From Novosphingobium sp. (GTDB lineage: Bacteria; Pseudomonadota; Alphaproteobacteria; Sphingomonadales; Sphingomonadaceae), in contig JACKKX010000003.1 of the NCBI GenBank assembly GCA_024236215.1, positions 391,807 to 455,806 on the forward strand: 64,000 nt of DNA. The letters are read 5' to 3'. A program made the position numbers and the translations under genes. Positions 44,247 to 53,484 of this stretch are shown piece after piece. Numbering within the stretch: the stretch's first letter is position 1; each line of letters opens with the position of its first letter. The notes beneath the pieces were generated by a model. That model ran no database searches, was not told the origin of the DNA, and saw only the letters and a list, made by a program, of their open reading frames with translations.

Positions 44247-45526
44247 TCTCCCCCAACCCGCTCAATCGCCGCACCCACCAGGGCCAGCTTTTCCTCGAGC
44301 CGCTCATAGCCGCGATCGAGGTGGTAGAGGCGGTGGACCTGGGTCTGCCCTTCGGCCGCGAGGCCGGCGATCACCAGGCTCATCGAAGCGCGCAGGTCGG
44401 TGGCCATGACTTCGGCGCCGGTCAGCTTGCCGACCCCGTGGACCACCGCAGTGCGGCCCTTGGTCTCGATGTGGGCGCCCATCCGGTTGAGTTCGGGGAC
44501 GTGCATGTAGCGGTTCTCGAAGATCGTCTCGGTCAGCACCGAGCTGCCCTCGGCCAGGCACAACATGGCCATCAATTGCGCCTGCATGTCGGTGGCAAAG
44601 CCGGGGTAGGGGGCGGTGGACAGGGTGACCGCCTTCATCTTTCCGTCCCCGGCAACCTGGATCCCGTCCTTCCTCGGTTCGACATGGACCCCGGCGTCGC
44701 GCAGCGCCTGCAGCGTGGCGTCCATCTCTTCGGCCACGGCGTGCTTGAGGAACACCTCGCCCCCGGTGATCGCGGCGGCGCAGGCGTAGGATCCGGCCTC
44801 GATCCGGTCGCTCATCACCCGGTAGGTCGCGCCGTGGAGGCGCGGCACGCCGTGGATCGTCAGGTCGCTGGTGCCGATCCCCTCGATCTGTGCGCCCATC
44901 GCGGTCAGCAGCTTGCACAGATCGACGATCTCCGGCTCACGCGCGGCGTTGTGGAGCACGGTCTTGCCCTGGCACAGCACCGCCGCCATCAGCGCGTTCT
45001 CGGTCGCGCCGACCGAGACCACCGGGAAGGAATAGCGCCCGCCCGGCAGCCCGCCATCGGGGGCCACGGCCTTGACGTATCCGGCGGCCAGCTCGATCTT
45101 CGCGCCCATCGCTTCCAGCGCTTTGAGGTGCAGGTCGATCGGGCGGTTGCCGATCGCGCAGCCGCCGGGCAGCGAAACGGTCGCCTCGCCCATCCGCGCC
45201 AGCATCGGACCCAAAACCAGGATCGAGGCGCGCATCTTGCGCACCAGTTCATAGGGCGCGACCGAAGAGGTGATCCGCGTCGCCTCAAGCGTCATTACCC
45301 GGCCGAAATCTTCCGGGCGCGATCCGGCGATGGTGGTGGAGATGCCGAACTGGTTCATCAGGTGCTGGAACCCGTCGATGTCGGCCAGGCGCGGAAGGTT
45401 GCGCAGCGTCAGCGGCTCGTCGGTCAGCAGCGCGCAGGGCAGCAGGGTCAGCGCGGCGTTCTTGGCCCCCGAAATCGGGATCGTGCCGGAAAGGCGTTTG
45501 CCGCCTTCGATGATGATCTTGTCCAT
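44243..45526 (-). CDS. murA: UDP-N-acetylglucosamine 1-carboxyvinyltransferase
   Basis: 427 residues. First committed step of peptidoglycan synthesis: transfers enolpyruvate from PEP to UDP-GlcNAc. The catalytic cysteine sits in [13 protein letters not shown], so the protein should be fosfomycin-sensitive in principle. Other family segments are [19 protein letters not shown] at the N-terminus, [15 protein letters not shown] and the C-terminal [18 protein letters not shown]. It overlaps the RHH gene by four bases, tail to tail, and is divergent from galU. Confidence 0.97.
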   Translation of the reverse strand: MDKIIIEGGKRLSGTIPISGAKNAALTLLPCALLTDEPLTLRNLPRLADIDGFQHLMNQFGISTTIAGSRPEDFGRVMTLEATRITSSVAPYELVRKMRASILVLGPMLARMGEATVSLPGGCAIGNRPIDLHLKALEAMGAKIELAAGYVKAVAPDGGLPGGRYSFPVVSVGATENALMAAVLCQGKTVLHNAAREPEIVDLCKLLTAMGAQIEGIGTSDLTIHGVPRLHGATYRVMSDRIEAGSYACAAAITGGEVFLKHAVAEEMDATLQALRDAGVHVEPRKDGIQVAGDGKMKAVTLSTAPYPGFATDMQAQLMAMLCLAEGSSVLTETIFENRYMHVPELNRMGAHIETKGRTAVVHGVGKLTGAEVMATDLRASMSLVIAGLAAEGQTQVHRLYHLDRGYERLEEKLALVGAAIERVGGD

Positions 45527-45646
45527 GCCCTGCGTTTAGCCGGTTTCAGGCATGCGGCAAGCGCCAGGCGCCACTGTGCACAGCAGCGGTTGCGCCGCAG
45601 CGGCGAAAGCGCTTTAACCGCACTGCAACATCAGGTGCTTAGGGCA

Positions 45647-46552
45647 ATGCCAATGGCTCAATCCTCACAGCGTAGGCCGGTCCGCAAGGCCGTTTTCCCG
45701 GTGGCCGGCATGGGCACCCGCTTCCTGCCCGCAACCAAGGCGATACCCAAGGAAATGCTGCCGATCATCGACCGGCCGCTGATCCAGTATGCGGTCGACG
45801 AAGCGCGCGAGGCCGGGATCGAGCAGCTGATCTTCGTCACCGGGCGCGGCAAGACCGCGATCGTCGAGCATTTCGACATGGCCTTCGAGCTTGAGACGAC
45901 CATGGCCGAGCGCGAAAAATCTCTCGCCGTGCTTGAGCCGACCCGGATCCAGCCCGGCAACCTGGTCGCGGTGCGCCAGCAGGTGCCGCTGGGGCTGGGC
46001 CACGCTATCTGGTGCGCGCGGGCGATTGTCGGAGACGAACCCTTCGCGATCTTCCTCCCCGATGAACTGATGATCGCCAACCGAGGTTCGACCGGCTGCA
46101 TGAAGCAGATGGTCGAGGCCTATGACGAGGTTGGCGGCAACCTCATCTCGGTACTCGAGGTGCCGCGCGAGGAGGTCTCCTCCTATGGCGTGATCGATCC
46201 CGGCGCCGCGCAAGGCGCGCTGACCGAGGTCAGGGGGCTGGTCGAAAAGCCCAGGCGCGAAGAGGCGCCCAGCAACCTGATCATTTCGGGCCGTTATATC
46301 CTCCAGCCGGAAGTGATGCGGGTACTCGAACGCCAGGAGAAGGGCGCGGGCGGCGAGATCCAGCTGACCGACGCGATGGCGCAGATGATCGGCACCCAGC
46401 CCTTCCACGCGGTGACCTTTGCCGGCAAGCGCTATGACTGCGGCTCAAAGCTCGGCTTCGTCGAGGCCACGCTGGCACTGGCGCTGGCACGCGATGACAT
46501 GGCCGAGGACGTGCGTGCGATGGCCGCGCGTCTGCTCGATCAGGGCTCGTAG
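45647..46552 (+). CDS. galU: UTP-glucose-1-phosphate uridylyltransferase
   Basis: 301 residues. Makes UDP-glucose for polysaccharides and glycolipids. N-terminal nucleotide-binding motif FPVAGMGTRFLPATKAIPKEMLPI, the uridine-binding IFVTGRGKTAI, FAIFLPDELM and GLVEKPRREEAPS are all typical. ATG at 45647 or 45653; upstream in-frame sequence is opposite murA and non-coding. Its last 13 bases overlap the end of the convergent sulfotransferase gene. Confidence 0.95.
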   Translation: MPMAQSSQRRPVRKAVFPVAGMGTRFLPATKAIPKEMLPIIDRPLIQYAVDEAREAGIEQLIFVTGRGKTAIVEHFDMAFELETTMAEREKSLAVLEPTRIQPGNLVAVRQQVPLGLGHAIWCARAIVGDEPFAIFLPDELMIANRGSTGCMKQMVEAYDEVGGNLISVLEVPREEVSSYGVIDPGAAQGALTEVRGLVEKPRREEAPSNLIISGRYILQPEVMRVLERQEKGAGGEIQLTDAMAQMIGTQPFHAVTFAGKRYDCGSKLGFVEATLALALARDDMAEDVRAMAARLLDQGS

Positions 46553-48135
46553 CCCATCCGATCGATCCACGGGCGCAGGATCGGCATCACCGGCTCTATG
46601 TGCGCGGCAAACTTGCGCCAGCGTTCCTTGGCATTGGTGTGCAGCGGCTGGTGGATCTGGGCATAGCTGGCGGTGTTGACCTGCCCGCGTTTCGCCGCCG
46701 AGGCCTGGTGATCGAGTACCGCGTCGGTCCATTCGAGGCCAAGGAAATCGAGCAGCGCGCGCAGCTCGGTCTGGGTCTCGACGATCATGCGCTCATAGCG
46801 GATTTCGTGGACGTTGAGCGGCAGCAGCTCGCGCGCGCGGGCAAAGCTTCCAAACAGGGCGTCGTAAGTAAGGGCTGAGCCTTCAAGCGTGGAATAGCTG
46901 CGCATGGACCGGTTGGACTGAAAGGGGGTGGTAAAGCAACTCAGCGTGACTGCGCAGGGATGGCGTTCCACCAGGACGATCGGCGCGCCGGGGAACAGGC
47001 GATCGAGCAAGGGGATCGTCGCGGTGTGCAGCGGGTGCTTGTCGACTAGAAGCCTCTCGCCGATCGGTCCGCAGGCCAGCTCGGCAATCTCGAAGTAGCG
47101 CCGCCGCGCAGCCTCGACCCGATCATTGTCGGTCGATGATTCTAGGCCTGGAAATTCTTCTTCGATCCGTTCGCGCATAGGTAGCTCTTCGGCAACCACG
47201 ACATCGGGATGTCCGCCCAGCAAGGTATCGAGCAGGGTCGTGCCCGATCGCGGCGATCCCACAACAAAGGCTGGCATCCGGCCTTCGAATGCTGTTGCAG
47301 ATTTCGAACGTGATCGCATCGCGCGGGTCGCCTCAATCACCTTGGTGCGATAGCTGTCGGTATCCCGTTCGATGGATTGCGCGAGGATATTCGCTTTCAT
47401 CGCCGCAAAGTGGGCAAAGGCTTCGGCGATCCGGTCTTCCTGCTCGGCCAGTTCCGCCTTCATCTGCTCGACCTGAGCCTGGGCCCTTGGCACGTTGCAT
47501 TTGGGCAAGATCGCCGCTGCCTCGGGAAGGCGCCCGATGCGCCGCAGGTGCCAGGCCTTGAGCAGGTTCAGCTGCGGAATGTCCCCGGGATCTCCGATTC
47601 GGCTGACCAACGCGTCGAATTCGTCGAGGCGGTTGGTACGCTCATAGTTGAAGCCCAGCTCGAACAGCAGGTCGGGGTTGCCAGGACTTGCCGCCAGGCT
47701 GGCTTCAAGCGTATTTCGCGCCAGATCCAGCCGACCATAGGCGGTGAAGATTCCAGCCTGCTCGATGGCGAGCCGGTAGTGGCCCGGATATCTGTTCAGC
47801 CCTCTGCGCAGCACCTCTTCGCCCAGATCCAGCCGCTTCAGCAGGCGCAGGCTGGAGAAGAAGTTCAGGAACAGTTCCACAGCCGGGGCATCGCCCGATA
47901 ATGGGAGGGCCTTGCAGTGGGATGCGCTCGATTGTTCCAGCGAGCCCATCCGGGCGTGGCAAAAGCCAAGTAGGTCCCACAAGGCCGGTTCGCCAGGCGC
48001 CAGCTTCAGTGCGCGATCGAGCTTGGGAAAGGCGTCGCGCATCCTTCCGGCCAAAATGAGCGCCTTGGCATCGAGGTATAGCTGGCGAGGATTGTCTTCA
48101 GTCGAGGAGGGGAGGGGGGCGCCCGGTCTGCTCAA
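46540..48135 (-). CDS. TPR-containing sulfotransferase, downstream copy
   Basis: 531 residues if started at TTG 48133-48135, which overlaps the upstream copy's TGA (TTGA) and gives an N-terminus matching that copy (Ser-Arg-Pro-Gly). The N-terminal 300 residues are TPR-like helical repeats (ALWDLLGFCHARMGSLEQSS, YRLAIEQAGIFTAYGRLDLA, PDLLFELGFNYERTNRLDEF). The C-terminal sulfotransferase domain has the PAPS 5'-phosphosulfate loop VVGSPRSGTTLLDTLLGGHP. Acceptor unknown; carbohydrate, lipid or protein are all possible. Its 3' 295 bases almost equal those of the upstream gene. Confidence 0.82.
   Translation of the reverse strand: MSRPGAPLPSSTEDNPRQLYLDAKALILAGRMRDAFPKLDRALKLAPGEPALWDLLGFCHARMGSLEQSSASHCKALPLSGDAPAVELFLNFFSSLRLLKRLDLGEEVLRRGLNRYPGHYRLAIEQAGIFTAYGRLDLARNTLEASLAASPGNPDLLFELGFNYERTNRLDEFDALVSRIGDPGDIPQLNLLKAWHLRRIGRLPEAAAILPKCNVPRAQAQVEQMKAELAEQEDRIAEAFAHFAAMKANILAQSIERDTDSYRTKVIEATRAMRSRSKSATAFEGRMPAFVVGSPRSGTTLLDTLLGGHPDVVVAEELPMRERIEEEFPGLESSTDNDRVEAARRRYFEIAELACGPIGERLLVDKHPLHTATIPLLDRLFPGAPIVLVERHPCAVTLSCFTTPFQSNRSMRSYSTLEGSALTYDALFGSFARARELLPLNVHEIRYERMIVETQTELRALLDFLGLEWTDAVLDHQASAAKRGQVNTASYAQIHQPLHTNAKERWRKFAAHIEPVMPILRPWIDRMGYEP
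46544..46838. repeat. Direct repeat copy A (3' part of downstream sulfotransferase gene)
   Basis: This 295-base segment matches 48136-48430 with a single substitution found by eye (T at 46597 in place of C). It covers the last 98 codons of the gene. Upstream of the segment the two genes are only moderately similar, so the identity is local. Confidence 0.85.
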
Positions 48136-49739
48136 GGCTCGTAGCCCATCCGATCGATCCACGGGCGCAGGATCGGCATCACCGGCTCCATGTGCGCGGC
48201 AAACTTGCGCCAGCGTTCCTTGGCATTGGTGTGCAGCGGCTGGTGGATCTGGGCATAGCTGGCGGTGTTGACCTGCCCGCGTTTCGCCGCCGAGGCCTGG
48301 TGATCGAGTACCGCGTCGGTCCATTCGAGGCCAAGGAAATCGAGCAGCGCGCGCAGCTCGGTCTGGGTCTCGACGATCATGCGCTCATAGCGGATTTCGT
48401 GGACGTTGAGCGGCAGCAGCTCGCGCGCGCAGGTCCAGTTGGCGAACAGCGCGTCGTAGGTTCGCGCCGATCCTTCAAGCGTGGCATAGCTGCGCATCGC
48501 CATGTTGGGGGCAAAGGGCGTGGAAAAACAGCTGAACACCGCAGCGCAGGGATGGCGCTCGACCAGGATCACCGGAGCCCTGGGAAACAGCCGGTCGAGC
48601 AGCGGCATGGTTGCCATGTGCAAGGGGTGCTTATCGACCAGCAGCCGCCCGTTGAGCGGGCCGACGATGGTTTCCGCCAGCTCGAAATAGCGCCGCCGCG
48701 CGGCCTCGATCCGCCTGGGATCGCTCGACTGCTCCAGCCCGGGAAACTCTATCTCGATCTGCGATCGCATCAGCCGTTCTTCGGCCACCACGACATCGGG
48801 GTGCCCGCCCAGCAGCGTATCGAGCAAAGTCGTGCCCGAGCGCGGCGAACCCACCACGAAGGCCGGTAGCCGCCCCGCGAACGGAACCGGCGGGCCGGGA
48901 GGCGGCTTCATCGCGGCGGTCGCGGCGGCCACCCTGTTGCGATAGCTTTCGGTGTCATTGCTGGCGATTCCGGCCAGGAGCGCGCGGTTCATCGTCTTGT
49001 AGTGCTCGATCGCCTCATCGAAGTGGCCGGCGCGCGCGGCCAGCTCGGCGCGCAGGACAATCGCGTTCGACCAGGTCATTCCACCGCCGCATTTGGCCAT
49101 CAGCGCTCCGGCCTCGTCGAGCCGGTTGTGGCGGCGCAGATACCACGCCTTGAGCATGTTGAACTGGGGTACTTCGCCGGGATCGCCGATTTCTTCGACC
49201 AGCGCGTCGTATTCCTCCATCATGCTCAGGCGATCGTAGGCCATGCCCAGTTCGAGCAGCAGCGCGGGGTGCCGGGGATGGGCAGCGAGCGCGCCCTTGA
49301 GCACCGGAATTGCATCCTCAAGCCTGCCGCGCTGCCCGGCGGCGGCGGTGAACTTGCGGACGATGACCGGATCATGCGGGTGAAAGGCGATCGCATCGCG
49401 CAAGGCCCGCTCGGCCACATCGTGCCGGTTGAGCAACTGCATCGAGCTGGCAAGGTTGATGTAGAGGCCGGCCTGAGGCGGCCTGGGCGAGAGGTTGATC
49501 GCCTTTTCGTGGGCCGAGAGCGATTTCTTGTACTCACCGCGCCTGGCGTGACAAAATCCCAGCAGGTCCCAGCCGACAGGATCCTGCGGCATCAGCCGGG
49601 TCGCCAGTTCGAGCGTCCCGATCGCCTCATCGAGTTTTCCGGCGCCGATCTGCGCCTTGCCGATCGCGAACAGCTGGCGCGGATCCTTGCCTGGCTGCTG
49701 GGCAATGGCACCTGGCAATATGGGTCCGGGTCGGCTCAT
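48132..49739 (-). CDS. TPR-containing sulfotransferase, upstream copy
   Basis: 535 residues. Same architecture as the downstream copy: TPR-like repeats (about 15-300; PVGWDLLGFCHARRGEYKKS, AGLYINLASSMQLLNRHDVA, PALLLELGMAYDRLSMMEEY) then a sulfotransferase domain with VVGSPRSGTTLLDTLLGGHP and a later FPRAPVILVERHPCAAVFSCF segment that may bind the 3'-phosphate side. Substrate unknown; no PAPS-synthesis genes are adjacent. First gene of the pair, divergent from the AI-2E family permease gene. Confidence 0.85.
   Translation of the reverse strand: MSRPGPILPGAIAQQPGKDPRQLFAIGKAQIGAGKLDEAIGTLELATRLMPQDPVGWDLLGFCHARRGEYKKSLSAHEKAINLSPRPPQAGLYINLASSMQLLNRHDVAERALRDAIAFHPHDPVIVRKFTAAAGQRGRLEDAIPVLKGALAAHPRHPALLLELGMAYDRLSMMEEYDALVEEIGDPGEVPQFNMLKAWYLRRHNRLDEAGALMAKCGGGMTWSNAIVLRAELAARAGHFDEAIEHYKTMNRALLAGIASNDTESYRNRVAAATAAMKPPPGPPVPFAGRLPAFVVGSPRSGTTLLDTLLGGHPDVVVAEERLMRSQIEIEFPGLEQSSDPRRIEAARRRYFELAETIVGPLNGRLLVDKHPLHMATMPLLDRLFPRAPVILVERHPCAAVFSCFSTPFAPNMAMRSYATLEGSARTYDALFANWTCARELLPLNVHEIRYERMIVETQTELRALLDFLGLEWTDAVLDHQASAAKRGQVNTASYAQIHQPLHTNAKERWRKFAAHMEPVMPILRPWIDRMGYEP
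48136..48430. repeat. Direct repeat copy B (3' part of upstream sulfotransferase gene)
   Basis: Partner of 46544-46838, same orientation, offset 1592 bases. Recombination between the copies would delete or duplicate exactly one gene while leaving an intact chimeric gene. Confidence 0.85.
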
Positions 49740-49859
49740 CAGCGCCGCCTAGCAGAAGCCTTGGCGGCGGGCCAGCCTGCCGCTTGGCCAAACAAGCCGT
49801 TGCATGCCCCGGGGATTGCCCCCAAGATTGCCGCCTCGCCCGCTCCAGCAGGATCCGCC

Positions 49860-50909
49860 ATGGACCGTCCGCCGCAACAAAGCGCCGAATACCGCACCCG
49901 CGGGCTGCTTGCAGCGCTGCTGCTGGTCGGCCTGATCGCCTGCGCGCTGATCGTCAGGCCGTTCGTTCCGGCGCTGGTCTGGGCGCTGGTGCTGGCGCTG
50001 ATCGCCGCGCCGCTGGAGCAGTGGCTGCGGGCGCGGCTGCGCCGGGCCTGGGCCAGCGCGACCGTTACGCTCGCGCTGGTCACCCTGGCGCTGATCGGCC
50101 CTGCGCTGTTTATCGCCAATGCCCTGGTTGCAGAGCTGGCCGGCGGGGCACAGGTGGCGGGGCAGATGCTCTCGACCAGCCGCTGGGACGAAATCGCCAG
50201 GCAGCACACCTGGCTTGCTCCGGCCATCGATTGGGCCAATGCCAATCTCGAGCCGGGATTGTTGTTCCAGACCGTCAGCGGAAGGCTGGCCGGATGGGGA
50301 GAGAGCCTGATCCAGGGCTCGCTGACCTCGATCGCCACGCTGTTGCTGACGCTCTATTTCCTGTTTTACCTGCTGCGCGACGGCGAATGGTTCCGCGCCG
50401 CGATCGCCGATGCCATGCCGCTCTCGCCCGGGGAATTCGCCCGGCTGGCCGAATCCGTGCGCGATACGATCCTTGCCTCGTTCTATGGCACCATCGCGGT
50501 TGCCGCATTGCAGGGGCTGCTCGCCGGGCTTATGTTCTGGTGGCTCGATCTGCCTTCGCCCGCGTTCTGGGGGATCGTGATGGGAGCCTTGGCGATCGTG
50601 CCGTTCCTGGGGGCCTTCGTAATCTGGGGGCCAGCCGCAATTGCCCTGGCGGTCAGTGGTGAGGTCGGCTCGGCGCTGATCCTCACGGCCTGGGGGTTGC
50701 TGGTGGTGGGGCTGATCGACAATGTGATCTACCCGATTCTGGTGGGCAAACGGCTGTCGCTGCACTCGCTGGTCTCGTTCATCGCCATTCTCGGCGGGCT
50801 TGCGCTGTTTGGCGCGCACGGGATCGTGCTTGGGCCGATCTGTCTGGCCTCAACCGCGATGCTGCACAGGATCTGGCGCGAACGCCGGGCTCAGCTCGCC
50901 GCCTCGTAG
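49860..50909 (+). CDS. AI-2E family transporter (PerM-type permease)
   Basis: 349 residues with about seven to eight hydrophobic helices. Family signature regions: LIACALIVRPFVPALVWALVLALIAAPLEQWL at the N-terminus, LLLTLYFLFYLLRDGEW, and the conserved VGLIDNVIYPILVGKRLSLHSLVSFIAILGGL near the end. Proteins of this family export small molecules or ions; quorum-signal transport has been shown only for some. Start set at Met-Asp-Arg-Pro (49860) after AGGATCCGCC; earlier in-frame sequence is opposite the sulfotransferase gene. Its last 19 bases overlap the end of the convergent acyl-CoA synthetase gene. Confidence 0.85.
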   Translation: MDRPPQQSAEYRTRGLLAALLLVGLIACALIVRPFVPALVWALVLALIAAPLEQWLRARLRRAWASATVTLALVTLALIGPALFIANALVAELAGGAQVAGQMLSTSRWDEIARQHTWLAPAIDWANANLEPGLLFQTVSGRLAGWGESLIQGSLTSIATLLLTLYFLFYLLRDGEWFRAAIADAMPLSPGEFARLAESVRDTILASFYGTIAVAALQGLLAGLMFWWLDLPSPAFWGIVMGALAIVPFLGAFVIWGPAAIALAVSGEVGSALILTAWGLLVVGLIDNVIYPILVGKRLSLHSLVSFIAILGGLALFGAHGIVLGPICLASTAMLHRIWRERRAQLAAS

Positions 50910-52432
50910 GCGGCCTTGTATTCGTCGCGCAGCAACCGCTTGTAGAGCTTGCCGGTCGCCTCGCGGGGGAGCTGTTCGCGAAAGTCGATCTGGCGCGGCA
51001 GCTTGATCCGGCTGAGCTGCGGTGCGAGCCATGCCATCAGCTCGTCGGCCAACGCCGGACCGGCCTCGGCCATGGCGACCGGCTGGATCACCGCCACCAC
51101 TTTTTCCCCCAGATCGGGATCGGGCGCGCCGATCACCGCAGCATCGGTGACCTTGGGGTGCGTGACCAGCAGGTTCTCGATTTCCTGCGGATAGATGTTG
51201 ACCCCGCCCGCGATGATCATGAAGCTCTTGCGGTCGGTCAGGAAGACATAGCCTTCCTCGTCCTCGATCCCCACATCGCCCAGGCTGGTCCAGCCGTGCT
51301 TGTTGCGGCTTTCGGCGGTCTTGGCCGGATCGTTGTGATACTCGAAGGGCACGTTGCCTTCGGTCGGCTCGAAAAAGATCTGCCCCTCGGTGCCGCGTGG
51401 CACCTCGTCGCCATTCTCGTCGCAGACCCGCACGATCCCGGTCAGTGCCCGGCCGACTGATCCCGGACGCTCCAGCCACTCGGCGCTGGAGATGAAGGTG
51501 AAACCGTTGCCCTCGGTCCCGGCATAGTATTCGAACAATACCGGCCCCCACCATTCGATCATCGCCCGCTTGACCGGAACCGGGCAGGGGGCGGCGGCGT
51601 GGATCGCGCATTTCAATGTCGAGGTATCGTAGCGGGCGCGCACTTCATCGGGGAGCTTGAGCATGCGCACGAAATGGGTCGGCACCCACTGGCTGTCGGT
51701 GATGCGGTATTGCTCGATCGCCTTCAGCGCTTCCTCGGCATCGAAGCGCTCCATCACCACCACGGTCCCGCCCAGTTTGTGCACGGTCATCGACCAGCGC
51801 AGCGGCGCGGCGTGATAGAGCGGGGCAGGGGAAAGATAGACCGCCTCCGGGGTGATCCCGAAGGCCATCGAGGCCAGGCCGACAAGTGCCGTGGCCTGGG
51901 CAATGTCGGGATCTTCGGGCAGCGGGATCTTCACGCCCTTGGGCCGCCCGGTGGTGCCCGAGGAATAGAGCATGTCGACCCCGGCGCGCTCGTCGGCAAT
52001 GGGCTGGCATGGCATGGCGCAAAGCGCAGCCTCGGCATCGAGCTCGCCCACACCGCCAAAGCGCAGCTGCGGGACATCCGGGGTAAGTTTCGCCACTTCG
52101 TCGAGCACCGACGCAAGATAGCTGCTGCCGATCAGCAAACGCGCTCCGCTGTCCGCGACGATATAGGCCACCTCGGGCGCGGTCAGGCGGCTCGAGATAC
52201 AGACATAATGCAGCCCGGCGCGCTGCGCGCCCCAGGTCAGGGCAAAGAACCAGGGGTGGTTCTCAAGGCAGATGGCCACCGTGTCGCCGATGCCGATACC
52301 GCGCGCGCGCAGCAATTGGGCCACCTGGTTGGAACGTCGATCGAGTTCGGCGTAGCTGATCGTTTCGCCGCTTGCGGCCATAATCACGGCGGGTTTGCCG
52401 GGGTTGCTGCGAGCATGAATCGAAGGGTGCAT
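50891..52432 (-). CDS. Fatty acyl-CoA synthetase family protein
   Basis: 513 residues of the ANL adenylate-forming family. P-loop DMLYSSGTTGRPKGVK, the ATP/adenylate motif EYYAGTEGNGFTFI, the hinge motif GWTSLGDVGIEDEEGYVFLTDR and the C-terminal catalytic lysine in LPREATGKLYKRLL are present. It activates a carboxylic acid to acyl-AMP and then acyl-CoA; chain length cannot be read. It begins Met-His-Pro-Ser-Ile-His-Ala. Between it and the next gene upstream lies a double terminator. It converges on the permease gene with a 19-base overlap. Confidence 0.9.
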   Translation of the reverse strand: MHPSIHARSNPGKPAVIMAASGETISYAELDRRSNQVAQLLRARGIGIGDTVAICLENHPWFFALTWGAQRAGLHYVCISSRLTAPEVAYIVADSGARLLIGSSYLASVLDEVAKLTPDVPQLRFGGVGELDAEAALCAMPCQPIADERAGVDMLYSSGTTGRPKGVKIPLPEDPDIAQATALVGLASMAFGITPEAVYLSPAPLYHAAPLRWSMTVHKLGGTVVVMERFDAEEALKAIEQYRITDSQWVPTHFVRMLKLPDEVRARYDTSTLKCAIHAAAPCPVPVKRAMIEWWGPVLFEYYAGTEGNGFTFISSAEWLERPGSVGRALTGIVRVCDENGDEVPRGTEGQIFFEPTEGNVPFEYHNDPAKTAESRNKHGWTSLGDVGIEDEEGYVFLTDRKSFMIIAGGVNIYPQEIENLLVTHPKVTDAAVIGAPDPDLGEKVVAVIQPVAMAEAGPALADELMAWLAPQLSRIKLPRQIDFREQLPREATGKLYKRLLRDEYKAAYEAAS

Positions 52433-52517
52433 GGCCGTCCAGTCTCTCCATCGCGGCCCAGTTGGCCGTCTCGGGAAGCTGTTTAACCGATCGATTAAAG
52501 GCGGGCAAAAGAAAAAC

Positions 52518-52573
52518 GGCCCGGGCGCCCGGGGCCAAAAAGCAAGCGGGGCGACGGTTTCCCGTCGCCCCGC
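52518..52573 (-). terminator. Tandem terminators downstream of the M23 peptidase gene
   Basis: On the minus strand, a perfect 12-bp stem (52546-52557 with 52562-52573, GAAA loop) is followed by TTGCTTTTTGG, then a second GC-rich palindrome (52518-52536) followed by GTTTTTCTTTT. Both point away from the M23 gene and lie about 60-120 bases past its stop codon, before the acyl-CoA synthetase start. Confidence 0.85.
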
Positions 52574-52635
52574 TGCTCAGCATCCTCCCGAAGCTGACGT
52601 CCGGCCCGGGTCTGCGCCCGGTGCCGCAAAAATCC

Positions 52636-53364
52636 CTATTCCTCGTCGCCGCCACCCATGGCGGTATCGTCACCATTGCCCTGGGCCGTGGCCGAACCTT
52701 CGCCCTGCAGGTAGGGGATCGGATTGACCGCGACCCCGGCGATGCGCACTTCGTAGTGCAGATGGGGGCCGGTCGAGCGACCGGTCGAACCGACGTAGCC
52801 GATCAGGTCGCCCTTGTGGACCTGCTGGCCGGCCTCGACGTTGAGGCGCGAAAGATGGCCATAGCGGGTCTGGATATCGGCGCCATGCTCAACACTGATG
52901 AACAGCCCATAGCTGGAAAACCATTCGGCCTTGCTGATCACGCCATCGGCGGTGGCATAGACCGGGGTGCCGGTCGGCTCGGCCAGATCCACGCCCTTGT
53001 GCTGGCGGCGACCGCCAAGAACGGGGTGCCAGCGCATGCCATAGCCGCTGGTCAGCGCCGCGCCTTCAACCGGCATGCGCGAGGGGATCGAAACCGAAGT
53101 TGGGCGCAGCACCGAAGCCGGAGCCGAAGTAGTGGCAATCGCCAGGCTGGCGCTCTGCGGGTTGGTCCAGCCCGCGAACAGGCGCTGAAATTCATCGTCA
53201 CCCTGGCTCGGGCGGGCCGCCTGGGCGGCGCGCAGCGGGGCGGTGATATCGGCGTTGGCAGCGGCGCTGTTGGCAAGGGCGGGCGAAGCGAAAGCCAGGG
53301 CGGCGAGCGCGGCAAAAGCGCCGGCGGCTGTCTTTACCTTGGCAAAAATCTGCAATGCGACCAC
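52636..53364 (-). CDS. M23-family peptidoglycan endopeptidase (LytM domain)
   Basis: 242 residues. N-terminal signal sequence (about 1-32, AFAALAALAFASPALA). The C-terminal LytM/lasta-metallopeptidase domain keeps the zinc ligands in RQHKGVDLAEPTG (His-x3-Asp) and PHLHYEVRIAG (His-x-His), with YGHLSRLNVEAGQQVHKGD between. It should cut peptide cross-links in peptidoglycan. The 60 residues between signal and domain are low-complexity, and there is a short acidic Gly/Asp/Glu tail. Monocistronic, with tandem terminators after it and about 120 bases of unassigned sequence upstream. Confidence 0.93.
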   Translation of the reverse strand: MVALQIFAKVKTAAGAFAALAALAFASPALANSAAANADITAPLRAAQAARPSQGDDEFQRLFAGWTNPQSASLAIATTSAPASVLRPTSVSIPSRMPVEGAALTSGYGMRWHPVLGGRRQHKGVDLAEPTGTPVYATADGVISKAEWFSSYGLFISVEHGADIQTRYGHLSRLNVEAGQQVHKGDLIGYVGSTGRSTGPHLHYEVRIAGVAVNPIPYLQGEGSATAQGNGDDTAMGGGDEE

Positions 53365-53484
53365 GTAGAAACCTGCCTTGTCTTGCGACCCGTCCGGCGG
53401 GCCGAAGCCTGCCGCAAGGTGATTTTCCTGAGATGGTCGGTAGCCCCCCGCCGTCTCTTGATGGGGTGCTAGCGGGGGCGGGTT

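Noticed and set aside
43457-45646. Very long plus-strand open frame leading into galU
   Set aside because: It lies opposite the HTH-DUF4019 and murA genes, its translation is Arg/His/Gly-rich without any family, and galU has its own start near 45647. A typical high-GC shadow frame.
48136-48324. N-terminal extension of the downstream sulfotransferase
   Set aside because: These codons are an out-of-frame reading of the upstream paralogue; the TTG at 48133-48135 gives the N-terminus expected by comparison with that paralogue.
46544-48430. The 295-base direct repeats as mobile element ends
   Set aside because: Both copies are in-frame coding sequence of paralogues, with no transposase, terminal inverted repeats or target duplications.
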